Positions 48,417 to 59,754 of a DNA stretch of 64,000 bases are shown in pieces. The stretch comes from Aotearoamyces nothofagi (taxonomy: Eukaryota > Ascomycota > Leotiomycetes > Leotiales > Tympanidaceae): the NCBI GenBank assembly GCA_015345905.1, contig JADDTR010000021.1, positions 186,001-250,000 of the forward strand, read 5' to 3'. Position 1 is the stretch's first letter, and each line of letters opens with the position of its first letter. The notes under the pieces were generated by a model. It saw nothing but the letters and a program-made list of their open reading frames with translations, was not told the DNA's origin and ran no database searches. Position numbers and translations under genes: made by a program.

Positions 48417-49807
48417 GGCTACATACTCGTACGACTACGAGACGCGGATCACATCCCCCAAAATCTATATTCCTAGCCCAAAACCCAGACGTGTATTTGC
48501 GTTGAGTGGCAGGTATCTCAAAAAGCTAGAAAGTTCAAGAGCAGAACGATGGGGGCCTTCAGGATGTTGCAACGGTGGTTTGTACGAGGCTTGGATGGAG
48601 GAGCAGCCTATGTATTCCATTCCACATGGTCGATTCTAATGGACCGCCTTGTCGCTACCCCTGGGTCCCAGTGGGGACCGCTCTTGTAGGGCTGACCAAT
48701 TAGTGGCAGGCTTGCTGGCTCGCTGTAACGGAACGCTGACAGCAGATGCAAGAAGTGCGAAGAAGATGGGAAGCTAAAAGGATGAGCAAGGGCTGCTCAT
48801 GTGGCATAATGGATGTTATTGGGGCCTTCCACCGTCGGCCGCCTTGATATCGGCATGGTCGCTGGAGGAGGAGGGAGTCGACGGGGAGTCGACGTGCTTT
48901 GCGTCATCAAGCGTTGCGCGGAGAGATGATGCAGAGAAAGCAAGCGTCGGAGATGCCGCTTGGCGGCCCGTCTGTCGAGCAATTGATTGCGTCGCTAGAG
49001 GGAGCCGTGGGAGCTAGCCATACACTGCCATGCACTGCCGTACTGTAGGAGCTCTAAAGTGCTACCTGGAAGTAACGAGGAGGGCATCTTACATATCATT
49101 CAGCCTTCACAGAGGAAGTACAGCGTGCACGCCAGCACATGCTACAGAGCGAGTGAAGCTTGATTGCCATCGGGTATGAATGTCTGCAGGTATAATCACA
49201 GACAACCCCATCTTCGCCTCCTTGCAGCCGAGTCGAGCTGAATAGCTGCGTTGAGACTGCGACAGGTGGGAGGTCGAGATTGCGAGAGCGCAGCAGGGTT
49301 ACAGTACGGTATGCTGCCACGCACTTGGCTACAGGCCAAGACAGATGCCCATTCCCAAGTCCCAATTCCCAATTCCCATCGTTTGTTTGTTTGTCTTCTT
49401 CTTCACCGAGAGGTCGCTTGGCTTGATTGCGGAGACCCGGGGCTCCATTCCGTCGCATCTAGTCGCATTTTGTCGCGCTATATTCGGCGTCGCCGACATT
49501 ACTGAAAGGAAGTGCCGTGTACATACATTTCGAGTACACCGACAGCGTCGTACTAACGTTTCATATACTGTATGTACTTAATCTTGTGATATGTGATATT
49601 GCCTGCCAAACGCCTCGGCTTGTATTTAACTTCTTGATCGTATTGTATGTACGCGGACATCGACGTAATTGATGTCGGCTTGCTTGCTATTTACCTCCCA
49701 GAACACCCGTGGCCTTCAATGCCAATGCAATAACCCAAAGATTCATGAAAACGGATGCACAGTACGAGTAATGCGATATCAAATCTCAGAACTCTAATGC
49801 CAGTACT
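48417..49807. other. 1.4 kb intergenic region
   Basis: Upstream region of the zinc-cluster gene and 3' flank of the PQ-loop gene. A plus-strand frame starts in the same CCATGG as the zinc-cluster start codon but looks like a shadow. No gene supported. Confidence 0.55.
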
Positions 49808-51016
49808 CTACTGATAGGTCTCCGAGTCCCCACGAGAGAGAAGTGGGCGGTCATCACTGCGTCGCCCACTGGCGGGCCTCTCGTCTCCTACCTCCTCATC
49901 CAATACCACGTCGTCCTTTGGCTGATATAAGAAGAATTGAACAAAGATGGCAAAGTCTAAGAAGAGCGTCCCCAAGCTTCCAACTAGCCAAGATGCGTTA
50001 ACCAGTATATACCGCCCGTAAAGTTTTGCAATCTCCCCATCCGCACACTTTCCATGACGACCATGACACTTGCCTTCAAATGCGAAAATAGACATCACAT
50101 ATGTCAGATTGCCGATGCAGGCAAATAAGAAGAATAACATACTTACGCCCTCTGTGGATTTTCGTCGATAATTGAGAAGTATCTGAGGTATGCGCGAGCC
50201 TAAATAGAGGACGGCACAAAAGTAGCCAAATATTTGACCCCATAAGCTGAACTCTAGCACATCGTCCCCAGCTCGGTGGGATCCCTTGCGGTGACGAGTA
50301 GCTTGAGAGTGATTGCTTAGCCACCAACCGAAGACGCCCGCAGCACAAACCATGACAACAGCAATTAGATTGAACAGTGTTGTCTGAAGACTGGTGGCCG
50401 GTTTCTGATTGGTAATTTCAGGAAGCTCAGATGCCTTGGATGTATCAAGCAGAGGGGTTACCGGTGAAAGGTGGGTAGCATCGACATGTGGCCAGTTACT
50501 TGGGCGATGCTCACTGCTTGGGTTGACATCATTACCGTTAGGGTGAAGTAAGCTGTCGCGCTCTGACGGCTGAGCCACTGCAGGCTTCCTGGTGGGTGGA
50601 ATAACCTCGTCTTTCCACGTAAAGCCTCTATAATAGAAGCATTGTCCAAGGAGAACAATATCTGCCATAGTGTAGTAGACAGCAAGAATGATCTACAAAA
50701 GTATGAGTAGGTGACTCATTCATGGGCGAAGGAGAATTTACCATTGTTGGTAGGACTCCTTGGAGGACAGCACCCAAAATATTGAAGACATCCCCAGCAA
50801 GCCAGACAATAATGAACTGCAGAGACAAGCCATCGGCACTGCCACGTCGGAAGTTCTCGATGATTTGTGGAGAGAAGACAACGACCCAGCAAGCTATACT
50901 TATGGAGCTGCAAGAGAACTGTCAGTAAACGACATTGAGTCACAGGCTAGTACACACCCGCAGATGCCACTGATAGCTTCGATGTCCAGAGCCAGACCCT
51001 GGGATGGAGGAAACAT
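49808..51016 (-). CDS. PQ-loop vacuolar basic amino acid transporter (Ypq/PQLC2-like)
   Basis: Three exons: 50958-51016, 50742-50907 and 49808-50692, with 50- and 49-base introns. The protein is 369 residues. It starts MFPPSQGLALDIEAISGICG and has seven predicted membrane spans in two blocks. Each block holds a PQ-loop: SPQIIENFRRGSADGLSLQF in the first and RIPQILLNYRRKSTEGVSML in the second. Between them is a hydrophilic loop (about residues 95-190), and the C-terminal tail is acidic and polar. The family (yeast Ypq1-3, S. pombe Stm1, human PQLC2) exports lysine, arginine or histidine from vacuoles or lysosomes. It faces the NADH pyrophosphatase gene across a 740-base divergent promoter. Confidence 0.92.
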
Positions 51017-51756
51017 TGCCTCGTTAGTTGGGACGTCACGTGAAGTTTGTCGTACCGCTCAGCGGAGAAATTTGAAGGTACCGGTGATCGATTGTATGCT
51101 GTGTGGGACGTTGGCATCCGAAGTGTAGGGCTTGCAATCTCGTACAGCTTAAATCGACTGTGCCAGGGATCGTCTGAGAGTCGGCTTCCTTCTCTAAAGA
51201 GAAAACAATGTGGTTGAAGGAAATTTGCTGAGCATTGGGACATATCGAAATGAACGCCCCTCGCCCGCTACTAGCCGCGGGTGCCCGTGCTGGTGCGGTT
51301 CTTGGCCGAAAACCATCACGTGCTTTCACTTATCTTATCTATGCGCAGGGACATACTACTGTGTATGACTTCAAGACTGATTCGATTTATCGGAATGGTT
51401 GAGGGACCTACACAGTTTCTTTTTACCACGTACGTCTGCTTTATGGATAATGCCCATGGATCTTATCGCATTCTAATCTCGTCCCCCGTCCCCCGCATTA
51501 GAGGGCCCATGTTCCTCCCAGGGCGCTCCTGATTACCTAATTACTAATCGCTGAGGCCGGTATTGCTTAGTCTACATATTGGTGTACCGACTACTTTCTG
51601 GTATCAGCCTGAATTCTGTGCTCCATTTTGCAATCCACGAAAATAGTTCTCCGCGTCCACCCATTGCCCAAACCTTCAAACGCCCTTGGAGTATCTTTGA
51701 AGTACTCGAAATAGATTCGCGATCCCTGCGCTAATAGCTATCGCTCAATCGCCGTA
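51017..51756. promoter_or_regulatory. divergent promoter region, PQ-loop / NADH pyrophosphatase
   Basis: 740 bases between the two outward-facing start codons. No specific binding site is recognised. Confidence 0.5.
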
Positions 51757-53071
51757 ATGCCGCAGCATCCCGAGCTTCCAGACCCCGCGCACCACGACGT
51801 TGACAGCATGCTCTCCCGCAAGTTCGGAAAGGAAGTCGCAAACTATTTCTCGGGATCCCCATTGAACCGCGTTTCGTTTCTACGTAGCGACCATTCCTTC
51901 ATCTCGAAAGCTCTTACCCATCCGTCAGCCTCATTCATCCTCTTCAACGACCTCTCCCCGCTAGCCCGAAACCCAAGCCAGCTCGCATATGTCTCCCACA
52001 GCGATGTCAGGCCGCTGATCGGGGAAAATCCCTTTGAGAAGGAGGAAGCGGAATTAATCAAGGAGTTTAGGTCAGACGTTACGATACCGCTGGTTCTTTT
52101 CCTGGGTTTGGACGAAACGAAAGGGGATGGGTTTGAGCATGGAACATACAGGGGATCACCGTGCTTTGCTGTAGATATTACACCCAAAGGGACAATTGTG
52201 AAAGAAGCGGAAGGTGTTATTGAAGCTATGAAGGCAAAGGGATTGGTGTTTTTAGAAGGGCGAGCAGCGATGGCTCTAAATGCTCCCGAAGGTATGCTCA
52301 AACATTCTTTCCAATTAGTAGCATCCTTAATACTAATTGGCTAAATCAGCTGCGATTTATGCCCAAGGCCGTGCCTTGCTCGATTGGAATGCACGCAACC
52401 CCTTCTGTGGTAGCTGCGGTCAACCTACTCTGTCTATTAACGCTGGGACGAAGCGCGTGTGCCCACCAACAGATTTATCTGCCCTCTTAGTTACTCGGGG
52501 CAGCGATGTACCCACAAAGCCCTTTGTGCGTGCCAATTGTATTACACGGAAAGGAGTTTCTAACCTATCATTCCCACGAACCGATCCGACCGTTATCATG
52601 GCTGTAGTAAGCCACGACTGCAAAAGAATCCTCTTGGGCCGGCAGAAAAGATGGCCTGCGTACTGGCACTCTGCTCTAGCAGGTTTCGTCGAACCCGCTG
52701 AGAGCGTAGAAGAGGCTGTCAGGAGAGAGGTTTGGGAGGAAGCAGGCGTGTCGTTGGGACGGGTAGTTATTCATTCAACACAGCCGTGGCCATACCCTGC
52801 GAATTTGATGATTGGCGCGATTGCACAGGCTTTGCCAGATGGAGAAAAGATTCATTTGGAACATGATCCGGAGCTAGAAGCTGCGACGTGGTTTGAATTT
52901 GATGAGGTTAGGGAGGCATTGAGGGTTGGAACTAGTGGGCTGGGAGATGGAGACGTACCCGGAGCAGGGTATAAAGAAGGAGGATTAAGATTACCGGCAA
53001 GAACTACTATTGCCAACCAATTGATACAGGCCGTTGTCGGTGGTTTCCTCGGGGCCGATCCAAAGATCTAA
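51757..53071 (+). CDS. NADH pyrophosphatase (Nudix, NUDT12/Npy1/NudC type)
   Basis: Exon 1 is 51757-52291, exon 2 is 52350-53071, with a 58-base intron. The product has 418 residues. After an N-terminal domain (about 1-185), a zinc-ribbon-like piece begins NPFCGSCGQPTLSINAGTKR, then VCPPTD. The Nudix fold follows with LLGRQKRWPAYWHSALAGFV and the box GFVEPAESVEEAVRREVWEE, which fits G-x5-E-x7-REUxEExGU. TQPWPYPANLMIGA corresponds to the SQPWPFP motif that marks NADH/NAD-cap hydrolases. It cleaves NADH to NMNH and AMP and may remove NAD caps from RNA. The fourth zinc ligand is not where it sits in NudC; the Cys in RANCITRKG may replace it. No C-terminal peroxisome signal is seen (it ends ADPKI). 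Confidence 0.93.
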
Positions 53072-53185
53072 ATATGACGTAGAATATAGAATATATGGCT
53101 TCTGAATAGGAAAAGAGAGACATACGTTTAAACATACAATAAGAATATATTATATGATGACATGCGTATGAACATGTATTGATAT

Positions 53186-54899
53186 CTATATATACTTGTA
53201 CGGATTCATGATGCCGTTCTGTTTGCTATGTTAGCTCATGGAGAAAAGAAAACGGGTAGCGAGTGCTTACAGGATCATATAGTTGCTTGATCTGTTTCAT
53301 CAGCTTGATCATGGTATCACTCCGGCTGTATCCAATATATTTCTTCTTTTGAAGACCTAATCCGTGTTCTGCGCTGATACTTCCACTTCTGTCCTGAATC
53401 CACTGGTATACCCACGGTTCAAGTAAAGCTTCAACCCTTTTATCATATCTTCGTACGCATACGTTGAGATGTAAATTGCTGTCTCCCATATGCCCATATC
53501 CAATAACACTACTGACGGGATGCTGGTCGTCGTCCCCAAGCAAGCCAGCTTTCTCCATTTTCTCTCGGCATTCTTCAACAAGACTATACATTTCTTGAAG
53601 AGGAATTGAAACATCATATTTGTACACACCACCGCGGTGGGCGGATGCCTCGGCAATGCCTTCTCGCCAGCCCCATAGGGCCTTGATTTGAGTTTCATCC
53701 TGTGCAACAACACCGTCTAGCACGATCTCTTTCTCCATTACGTGCTCTAAAAATTTCTCCAGCTTCTCATTGTCGTGCTCACTGTTTGAGCCACTAGTCT
53801 CAACCAGACAATAGAAAGGATATTCACCCTCCAGTGGTCGCTTGTGCTTGGTCATGTCGTAGACTACATCTTGACTCTGGCCATCCATGAGCTCAAAAGC
53901 TGATAGGATCTCGGAAAGTTGACCTTTGGCTTCACAGAAAGCAGCTTGGACCTTTTCGAAGCTTTCAACGCCAAAGAATGCGACGTTGACGGCTTTTGAT
54001 CGCTGGGGGCATAGAATAGAAACACCGGTAATGATACCAATGGTTCCTTCTCCTCCAATGAAAAGCTGTTTGAGGTCATACCCCGTATTATTTTTGCGTA
54101 ATTTTGAAAGGTCATCTATAATCGTTCCATCAGGAAGAACGGCCTCTAATCCAAGGACACTACCGTGCAAGCTCCCATATCGCAGTAATCGTAGGCCGCC
54201 AGCATTAGTCGCAACATTGCCTCCAATATGGCAGGATCCTTTGGCGCCCAGATCTAATGGGAAGATATGACCTCTTTCAGCGAGGTAATTGTCTGCCACC
54301 TCCAAGACGACTCCTGCATCCGCCACGAACGCCCCCGAGACTTCATCAAAATATCTGACTTTATTCATACGCCCCATTTGAATCACTATTTCATCAAATA
54401 CGGGAACAGATCCCCCAACCAAACCGGAATTGCCTCCTTGTGGAACAACTGCTAGAAAATTATCGTTGCAGTATTTCAAGATCTTGCTGACTTCCTCCGT
54501 TGATCCTGGCTTCAGCACGAGTTTTGAATGTCCGCGGTACTTTCGCATCCAGTCTCCATTAAACGGTTCGATATCATCTGTTGCATCTTTAGTGACACCG
54601 TCAATGATCGCTGATTCTGTGCCGAGTAGGTCTTTAAAGTATTTTACGTGCTCTTCTGTGATCCGAGAAAATCTCGAATCTCGTTTCATCTCAGGGTATG
54701 TTTCCGAGGTAAATTTGATCGTCTTCGTTGTGCCTGTCGACCTCTTAGTCGTTTCGTTATGGTCTTCTGGACTAGCAGTGCTTCCATTGCTTTGCCAGCG
54801 AGCGTGCAGCGCAGGCATTGTTATGGCTCGCGCCCATCGTGTTGGCCACATGCGCCTAGAGACGGGCAATGCAGACGTTAAACGTGAAGCACAAGCCAT
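53186..54899 (-). CDS. mitochondrial FAD-linked D-lactate / D-2-hydroxyglutarate dehydrogenase (Dld2-like)
   Basis: Exon 1 is 53271-54899 and the last exon is 53186-53218, encoding only NGIMNPYKYI after a 52-base intron. The protein has 553 residues. The N-terminus MACASRLTSALPVSRRMWPT is basic and hydrophobic, a mitochondrial targeting sequence. The FAD-binding domain holds FLAVVPQGGNSGLVGGSVPV and DLGAKGSCHIGGNVATNAGG. The C-terminal cap has SSVIGYGHMGDSNLHLNV, with metal-binding histidines, and SISAEHGLGLQKKKYIGYSR. This pattern fits yeast Dld2/Dld3 and human D2HGDH, which oxidise D-2-hydroxyglutarate (Dld2 coupling this to pyruvate reduction). D-lactate as main substrate is possible. It shares a 321-base divergent promoter with the proteasome gene. 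Confidence 0.93.
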
Positions 54900-55220
54900 C
54901 TTGAAAAATCCAGAGCGAATAAGCAAAGCTAGCTTGCGCAATTGGATATTATATTCAAAAGTTGGAGAGTCGGGGAGCTTGCGCGAGGCCGAAGTCCGTC
55001 GACCAAGATTCAAATGGTCAGCCTTGTGTCATGCCATATATACCAGGCACAAAACGTTAGAGCTTCCCGTGGATCGCGTAGCTTCGTATGCATGTGTAGC
55101 CTACGAGATTCAAAGTTCACAAAACACTCCCAACAAAGCTATAGGAACACTTGAAGAACCCTGCAAAGCTACGATCATCTAGAAATATACTCAGCTCAAT
55201 AGATAAAGCAAGTCCTCAGC
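54900..55220. promoter_or_regulatory. divergent promoter region, dehydrogenase / proteasome alpha4
   Basis: 321 bases between the start codons of two essential-type mitochondrial and proteasome genes. No motif is identified. Confidence 0.5.
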
Positions 55221-56229
55221 ATGGCGTCAGGATATGATAGAGCTCTTTCTGGTAAGCTGTACTCAAATATCAGCCCTTGACATGGACTTGCTAACAGTGT
55301 CACAGTCTTCAGGTGAGCACAGCAAGACAGCACAACAGATAACCCACTGACACATTTAGTCCCGATGGACATGTTTTCCAAGTTGAATATGCTCTCGAAG
55401 CTGTAAAACGAGGTTCGTTAGCTATGAATAGGCTATCAGTCTCCCGTGCTAACATGTTGATGCATAGGAACATGCGCTGTTGGTGTTAAGGGTAAGGATG
55501 TTGTAGTTCTTGGCTGTGAGAAGCGGTCGGCTATGAAGCTCCAAGATACGCGTATTACGCCTTCAAAAATCGGCCTTGTCGATACACACGTCTGCCTTGC
55601 CTTCGCTGGTCTCAATGCCGATGCTCGAATTCTGGTCGACAAAGCCAGATTAGAAGCACAGTCGCATCGTTTGACTGTTGAGGATCCGGTTTCGATCGAG
55701 TACATCACAAAATATGTTGCCGGTGTTCAGCAGAGATACACACAGAGTGGTGGTGTTCGACCTTTCGGTATCAGCACGCTGATCATCGGCTTCGACCCTC
55801 TGGATAAGACCCCGAGATTATATCAGACAGAGCCTTCAGGCATCTACTCAGCATGGTAATCTATTTCATCAGGCATGCCATATGTCTAGGATACACTGAC
55901 ACCTATCTAGGAAAGCGAACGCTATAGGCAGATCAAGCAAGACAGTCCGAGAGTTTCTCGAGCGAAACCACAAGGATGATCTGGATCGGGAAGAGACCAT
56001 CAAACTAACTGTCAAGTCACTGCTAGAAGTTGTCCAGACAGGAGCCAAGAACATCGAGATTGCAATCATGGCACCTGGCAAGCTCCTTGAGATGCTGCCA
56101 GTAGAGGATATCGAGAATTACGTCAAGAACATTGAGGCGGAGAAGCAAGAGGAGGCAGCAAAGAAGAAGACCGGGCGGACACCAGGTACAGGGAACGCAG
56201 CTATCTTGACCAGAGGGCCTGATGAATAG
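55221..56229 (+). CDS. PRE6: 20S proteasome subunit alpha4 (Pre6/PSMA7-like)
   Basis: Five exons: 55221-55251, 55306-55312, 55360-55412, 55468-55855 and 55911-56229, giving 265 residues. The protein starts [20 protein letters not shown] and [20 protein letters not shown], the alpha-subunit signature. It continues with [20 protein letters not shown] and [18 protein letters not shown], and has the Lys/Glu-rich C-terminal tail of the alpha4 type. Alpha subunits form the outer gate ring and are not catalytic. Exon 2 is only seven bases (TCTTCAG), supplying part of V-F-S; without it the conserved motif is lost. All four introns are 47-55 bases with good ends (GTAAGC, GTGAGC, GTTCGT, GTAATC). Confidence 0.95.
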
Positions 56230-56421
56230 TTCTTTCACAATCTTCTGCTGCATAAAAATACTCGATAGACACATGTAATATATCAATGAGCGATGATCCT
56301 TCTGATGGTGGTCTTTTGGATTATTGTACGCCTGTGAATATGACAAATCCAGAATGCCCCTCCCAACCCCATGCCGCTAAATCAGACTCCCATCATCTCC
56401 TCATTTCTTGGCCATCCAAAT
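56230..56421. other. short gap between convergent genes
   Basis: 192 bases shared as 3' flank by the proteasome and CHY genes. No feature seen. Confidence 0.6.
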
Positions 56422-56960
56422 TTACCCCAGCTTATTTGGTGCCTCCTTAACATCAAATATCGTGCGTTGTTCCTCTCCCCGAGTACGGTCATCCTTTAAC
56501 ATTCTATTGTCAACGCGCACATCCTCTCCCTCGAATTTTAATATCGGCTTAGGAGTCTTCGCTTCGAGAACGAAATGGTTATCACAATGAGGGCAGTATT
56601 CATCACTCTCTTCGAACTCTTGAGCATCTTTTCGAAAACATTTCTTGCATTTCTTGCAAGCGAATGTCTGGGAGGCAGTATTAGAAGATATTCACTATGG
56701 GAGGAGGAGAAATGAGGGGTAAGCTTGCCATGTCGAGTTTTTGTAGAAGTTCATGGTCTTCTGATTCATAATGGCATTCTGCACAGTCAAACCACTTCCG
56801 ACCTAATAAGTTGTTAGATCTAGTGAATTTAAACAGCAAAACACATCGGTATCACGTACAGCACGGGGCCCGGATGGAAACCTGTGCATTGAGAATATGT
56901 TTGCTGGTAGAGCATTAGCCTTCTACACTTGAACATTGTTAGCTGGGTGACTTACCACAT
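56422..56960 (-). CDS. CHY-type zinc finger protein
   Basis: Four exons: 56956-56960, 56860-56903, 56729-56802 and 56422-56667. The 122-residue product is MCKHILNAQVSIRAPCCRKW, then FDCAECHYESEDHELLQK, TFACKKCKKCFRKDAQEF, ESDEYCPHCDNHFVL and a polar tail. The many CxxC and CxH pairs, starting with CKH and CxxCH, match the CHY zinc finger found in fungal small proteins related to Hot13 and RING ligases such as PIRH2. The role is unknown to me. The first exon holds only ATGTG before GTAAGT; an upstream in-frame stop (12 bases before the ATG) rules out an earlier start. The third intron starts GCAAGC after Met43, so it is a GC-AG intron. It is divergent to the XPB gene. Confidence 0.87.
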
Positions 56961-57208
56961 TTTGATTGCTCATGAGTGACTGGTCGTCTAGATATCTTCT
57001 TGATTGTCGCAGGCGCTTAATCCTCAGCGTTTGTAGCAGAGGTTCAGCGAACGCGGACGCGATTCCGCTAGTAAGGCTAAAACCTTAAATGAGCCAAATG
57101 ATTAGCTCAGCCTTGCGAACTGTGGTATGCTCTATTAGGCGGCACCAGTCACTTCGGAACATTCCCTTCTTTTCACCATCAACCTTGGTCGCATCTTAAC
57201 CCGTGAAG
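56961..57208. promoter_or_regulatory. divergent promoter region, CHY zinc finger / XPB
   Basis: 248 bases between the two start codons, one of the tightest divergent spacers in the window. No binding site is assigned. Confidence 0.55.
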
Positions 57209-59754
57209 ATGCCTCCGAAGAGAAAGGCTCCATCAAGTATGAGCTATTATACTGTACTTGTCACTTATCGCTCACTAAACTAACATACATAGGTGCTCAT
57301 GGGGCGACAAAAGCTGGAAGGAGTTCTAATGCGTCTACGCCAGGTCCCGCCACGCCACGCAGCTTTGGCAGCAGCGATGAGTTTTCCGGAGAGGAGGCCA
57401 GTGAGACAGAGGCGGAGAATATAGACAATGCTGTGGACAAGTTCACGATAAAGACGTCAAAGAAGCAGTCAAATACCACAGATTCCGCGACCCATTTCTT
57501 TGGGACCAGTGACTTCTCCTGGATGTCTCTCAAGCCTGACCATAATAACCGCCCAATATGGATTGATCCTCAGAAAGGACGTATAATCCTGGAGAGTTTC
57601 TCGCCATTAGCGACGAAAGCTCAGGACTTCCTAACTACCATTGCCGAACCAGTTTCGCGCCCCGAGTTCCTCCACGAATATGTACTCACTCCTCATAGCC
57701 TGTACGCGGCGGTTTCTGTTGGACTTCAGCCCGAAGAAATCCTTGCAACCCTTGATGCCTTTTCAAAGGCCCCGGTACCGGACGCCATCCGAAGCTTCAT
57801 CAGGACCTGCACAATGAGTTACGGCAAAGTGAAGCTAGTGTTGAAGAACACTAAGCACTTTGTAGAGAGCTCTGATCCTGAGATGTTACAGAAACTGTTG
57901 AAGGATGAGGTCATAGGACCTTTGCGAATACAAGGTTCAGATGAGATAACAAAGACAACCGCCCCTACCATGAATGGCCTAGTCATCCCAGGAACAAAAA
58001 ACGCGGCTGGCGTGATGCAGGCTACGGACCAGAGGGTGACAGAAAGGACAGAGGACAATACAAATGTGACCCAGGAAGACATATATGTGACCCTCAATGA
58101 GGATGATGACGATGACGATGAGGCAGATGCAGTACACGCATTCGAAATTCCCGACACTGCTGTCGAAACTGTACAGAAGCGCTGTCTCGAAATGGGATTG
58201 CCTGTTCTTGAGGAATATGACTTCAGAAATGACGATGCTAATGCTAACCTCGAGATAGACCTGAAGCCGAGTGCACAGATTCGAAGTTATCAGGAGAAGA
58301 GCTTGAGTAAAATGTTTGGTAACGGTAGAGCCAAAAGTGGAATAATTGTTCTACCGTGTGGAGCTGGGAAAACTCTCGTCGGCATCACAGCTGCATGCAC
58401 TATCAAGAAAGGCGTCATCGTCCTCTGCACCTCTTCGATGTCCGTTGTACAGTGGCGACAGGAGTTCCTCAAGTGGTCCAACATCAACCCGGCAGACATC
58501 GCAATTTTCACCTCAGATCACAAGGAAAAGTTCACACGAAATACCGGGATAATAGTCTCGACATATTCTATGGTTACTCAAACAAGACAACGGTCATATG
58601 ACGCGGGGAAGATGATGGAGTTTTTGCAAAACAGGGAGTGGGGCCTTATGATCCTCGACGAGGTTCATGTCGTGCCAGCAGCAATATTCAGAAAGGTCAC
58701 GTCTTCGATCAAGACGCACTCGAAGCTTGGTTTAACAGCCACCCTCCTTCGAGAGGATGATAAGATTCGGGATCTGAACTTTCTCATCGGACCGAAGTTG
58801 TATGAAGCAAACTGGATGGAGCTGGCTGAGCAAGGCCATATAGCAAGAGTTCAATGTGCTGAAGTCTGGTGTCCCATGACTACAGAGTTCTACTCAGAAT
58901 ATCTACGAGAAAAAAGTCGGAAGCGCGGTCTCCTTTACATTATGAATCCTAGAAAGTTTCAGGCCTGCCAATTTCTCATAGATTACCACGAGAAGCGCGG
59001 CGACAAGATCATCGTTTTCTCTGATAACGTCTATGCTCTTCAGGCGTATGCCACGAAACTGAACAAAGCCTTCATCTACGGCGAAACGCCCCAGCAGGAA
59101 CGGCTGCGTATTCTTGAAAACTTCCAACACAACGAAAATATCAACACTCTATTCCTTTCCAAGATTGGTGATACTTCACTTGATCTACCCGAAGCAACCT
59201 GCCTTATTCAAATTTCTTCACATTACGGTTCACGGCGTCAAGAAGCACAGCGCCTTGGTCGTATCCTCCGAGCAAAGCGTCGAAACGATGAGGGCTTCAA
59301 TGCGTTTTTCTATTCTTTAGTATCTAAAGATACACAAGAGATGTATTACTCCTCAAAGCGCCAAGCATTCCTTGTTGACCAAGGCTACGCCTTCAAAGTC
59401 ATCACTCACCTCCAGGGAATCGAAAAACTTCCTGGGCTCGCCTTCTCTACTCCCGCAGAACGCCGGGAATTATTACAGAACGTAATGATCCAGAATGAAG
59501 GTGCATTTGACACAGAAAAGATAAACGATGATCTATTTAGCGTCAGCGGTGCTGGACGCAGCGCGTCATACAAGAAGAAGGCCGCAGCCAGACGGACAGC
59601 TGGAACGCTGAGTGAGCTAAGTGGTGGGCAAGATATGGCTTATGTAGAGCAGAATCGGAGTAAGAACAAGGAATTGAAGAAGGACAAGAAACCCAGTAAT
59701 CCTTTCTTCAAGAAATTGCAAAGAGATGCACAGAAGAAGCGACTGGGTCTATGA
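57209..59754 (+). CDS. SSL2: TFIIH DNA helicase XPB (Ssl2/Rad25)
   Basis: Exon 1 is 57209-57236 (MPPKRKAPS), exon 2 is 57293-59754, with a 56-base intron ending ACATAG. The protein has 829 residues. A disordered acidic N-terminus ([15 protein letters not shown]) precedes the damage-recognition region, with an acidic run ([20 protein letters not shown]) near residue 275. Helicase motifs follow: [12 protein letters not shown] (Walker A, about 362), [10 protein letters not shown] (DEVH, about 464), [11 protein letters not shown] and, in the second lobe, [17 protein letters not shown] near 662. The tail is Lys-rich ([14 protein letters not shown]). XPB is the translocase of TFIIH that opens promoters and melts DNA in nucleotide excision repair. 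Its length agrees with yeast Ssl2 (843). Confidence 0.97.

Noticed and set aside
48415-48639. A plus-strand frame starting in the same CCATGG as the zinc-cluster start codon
   Set aside because: The overlapping start would be unusual, and its product (MATYSYDYETRITSPK...) has no family likeness and no clear promoter.
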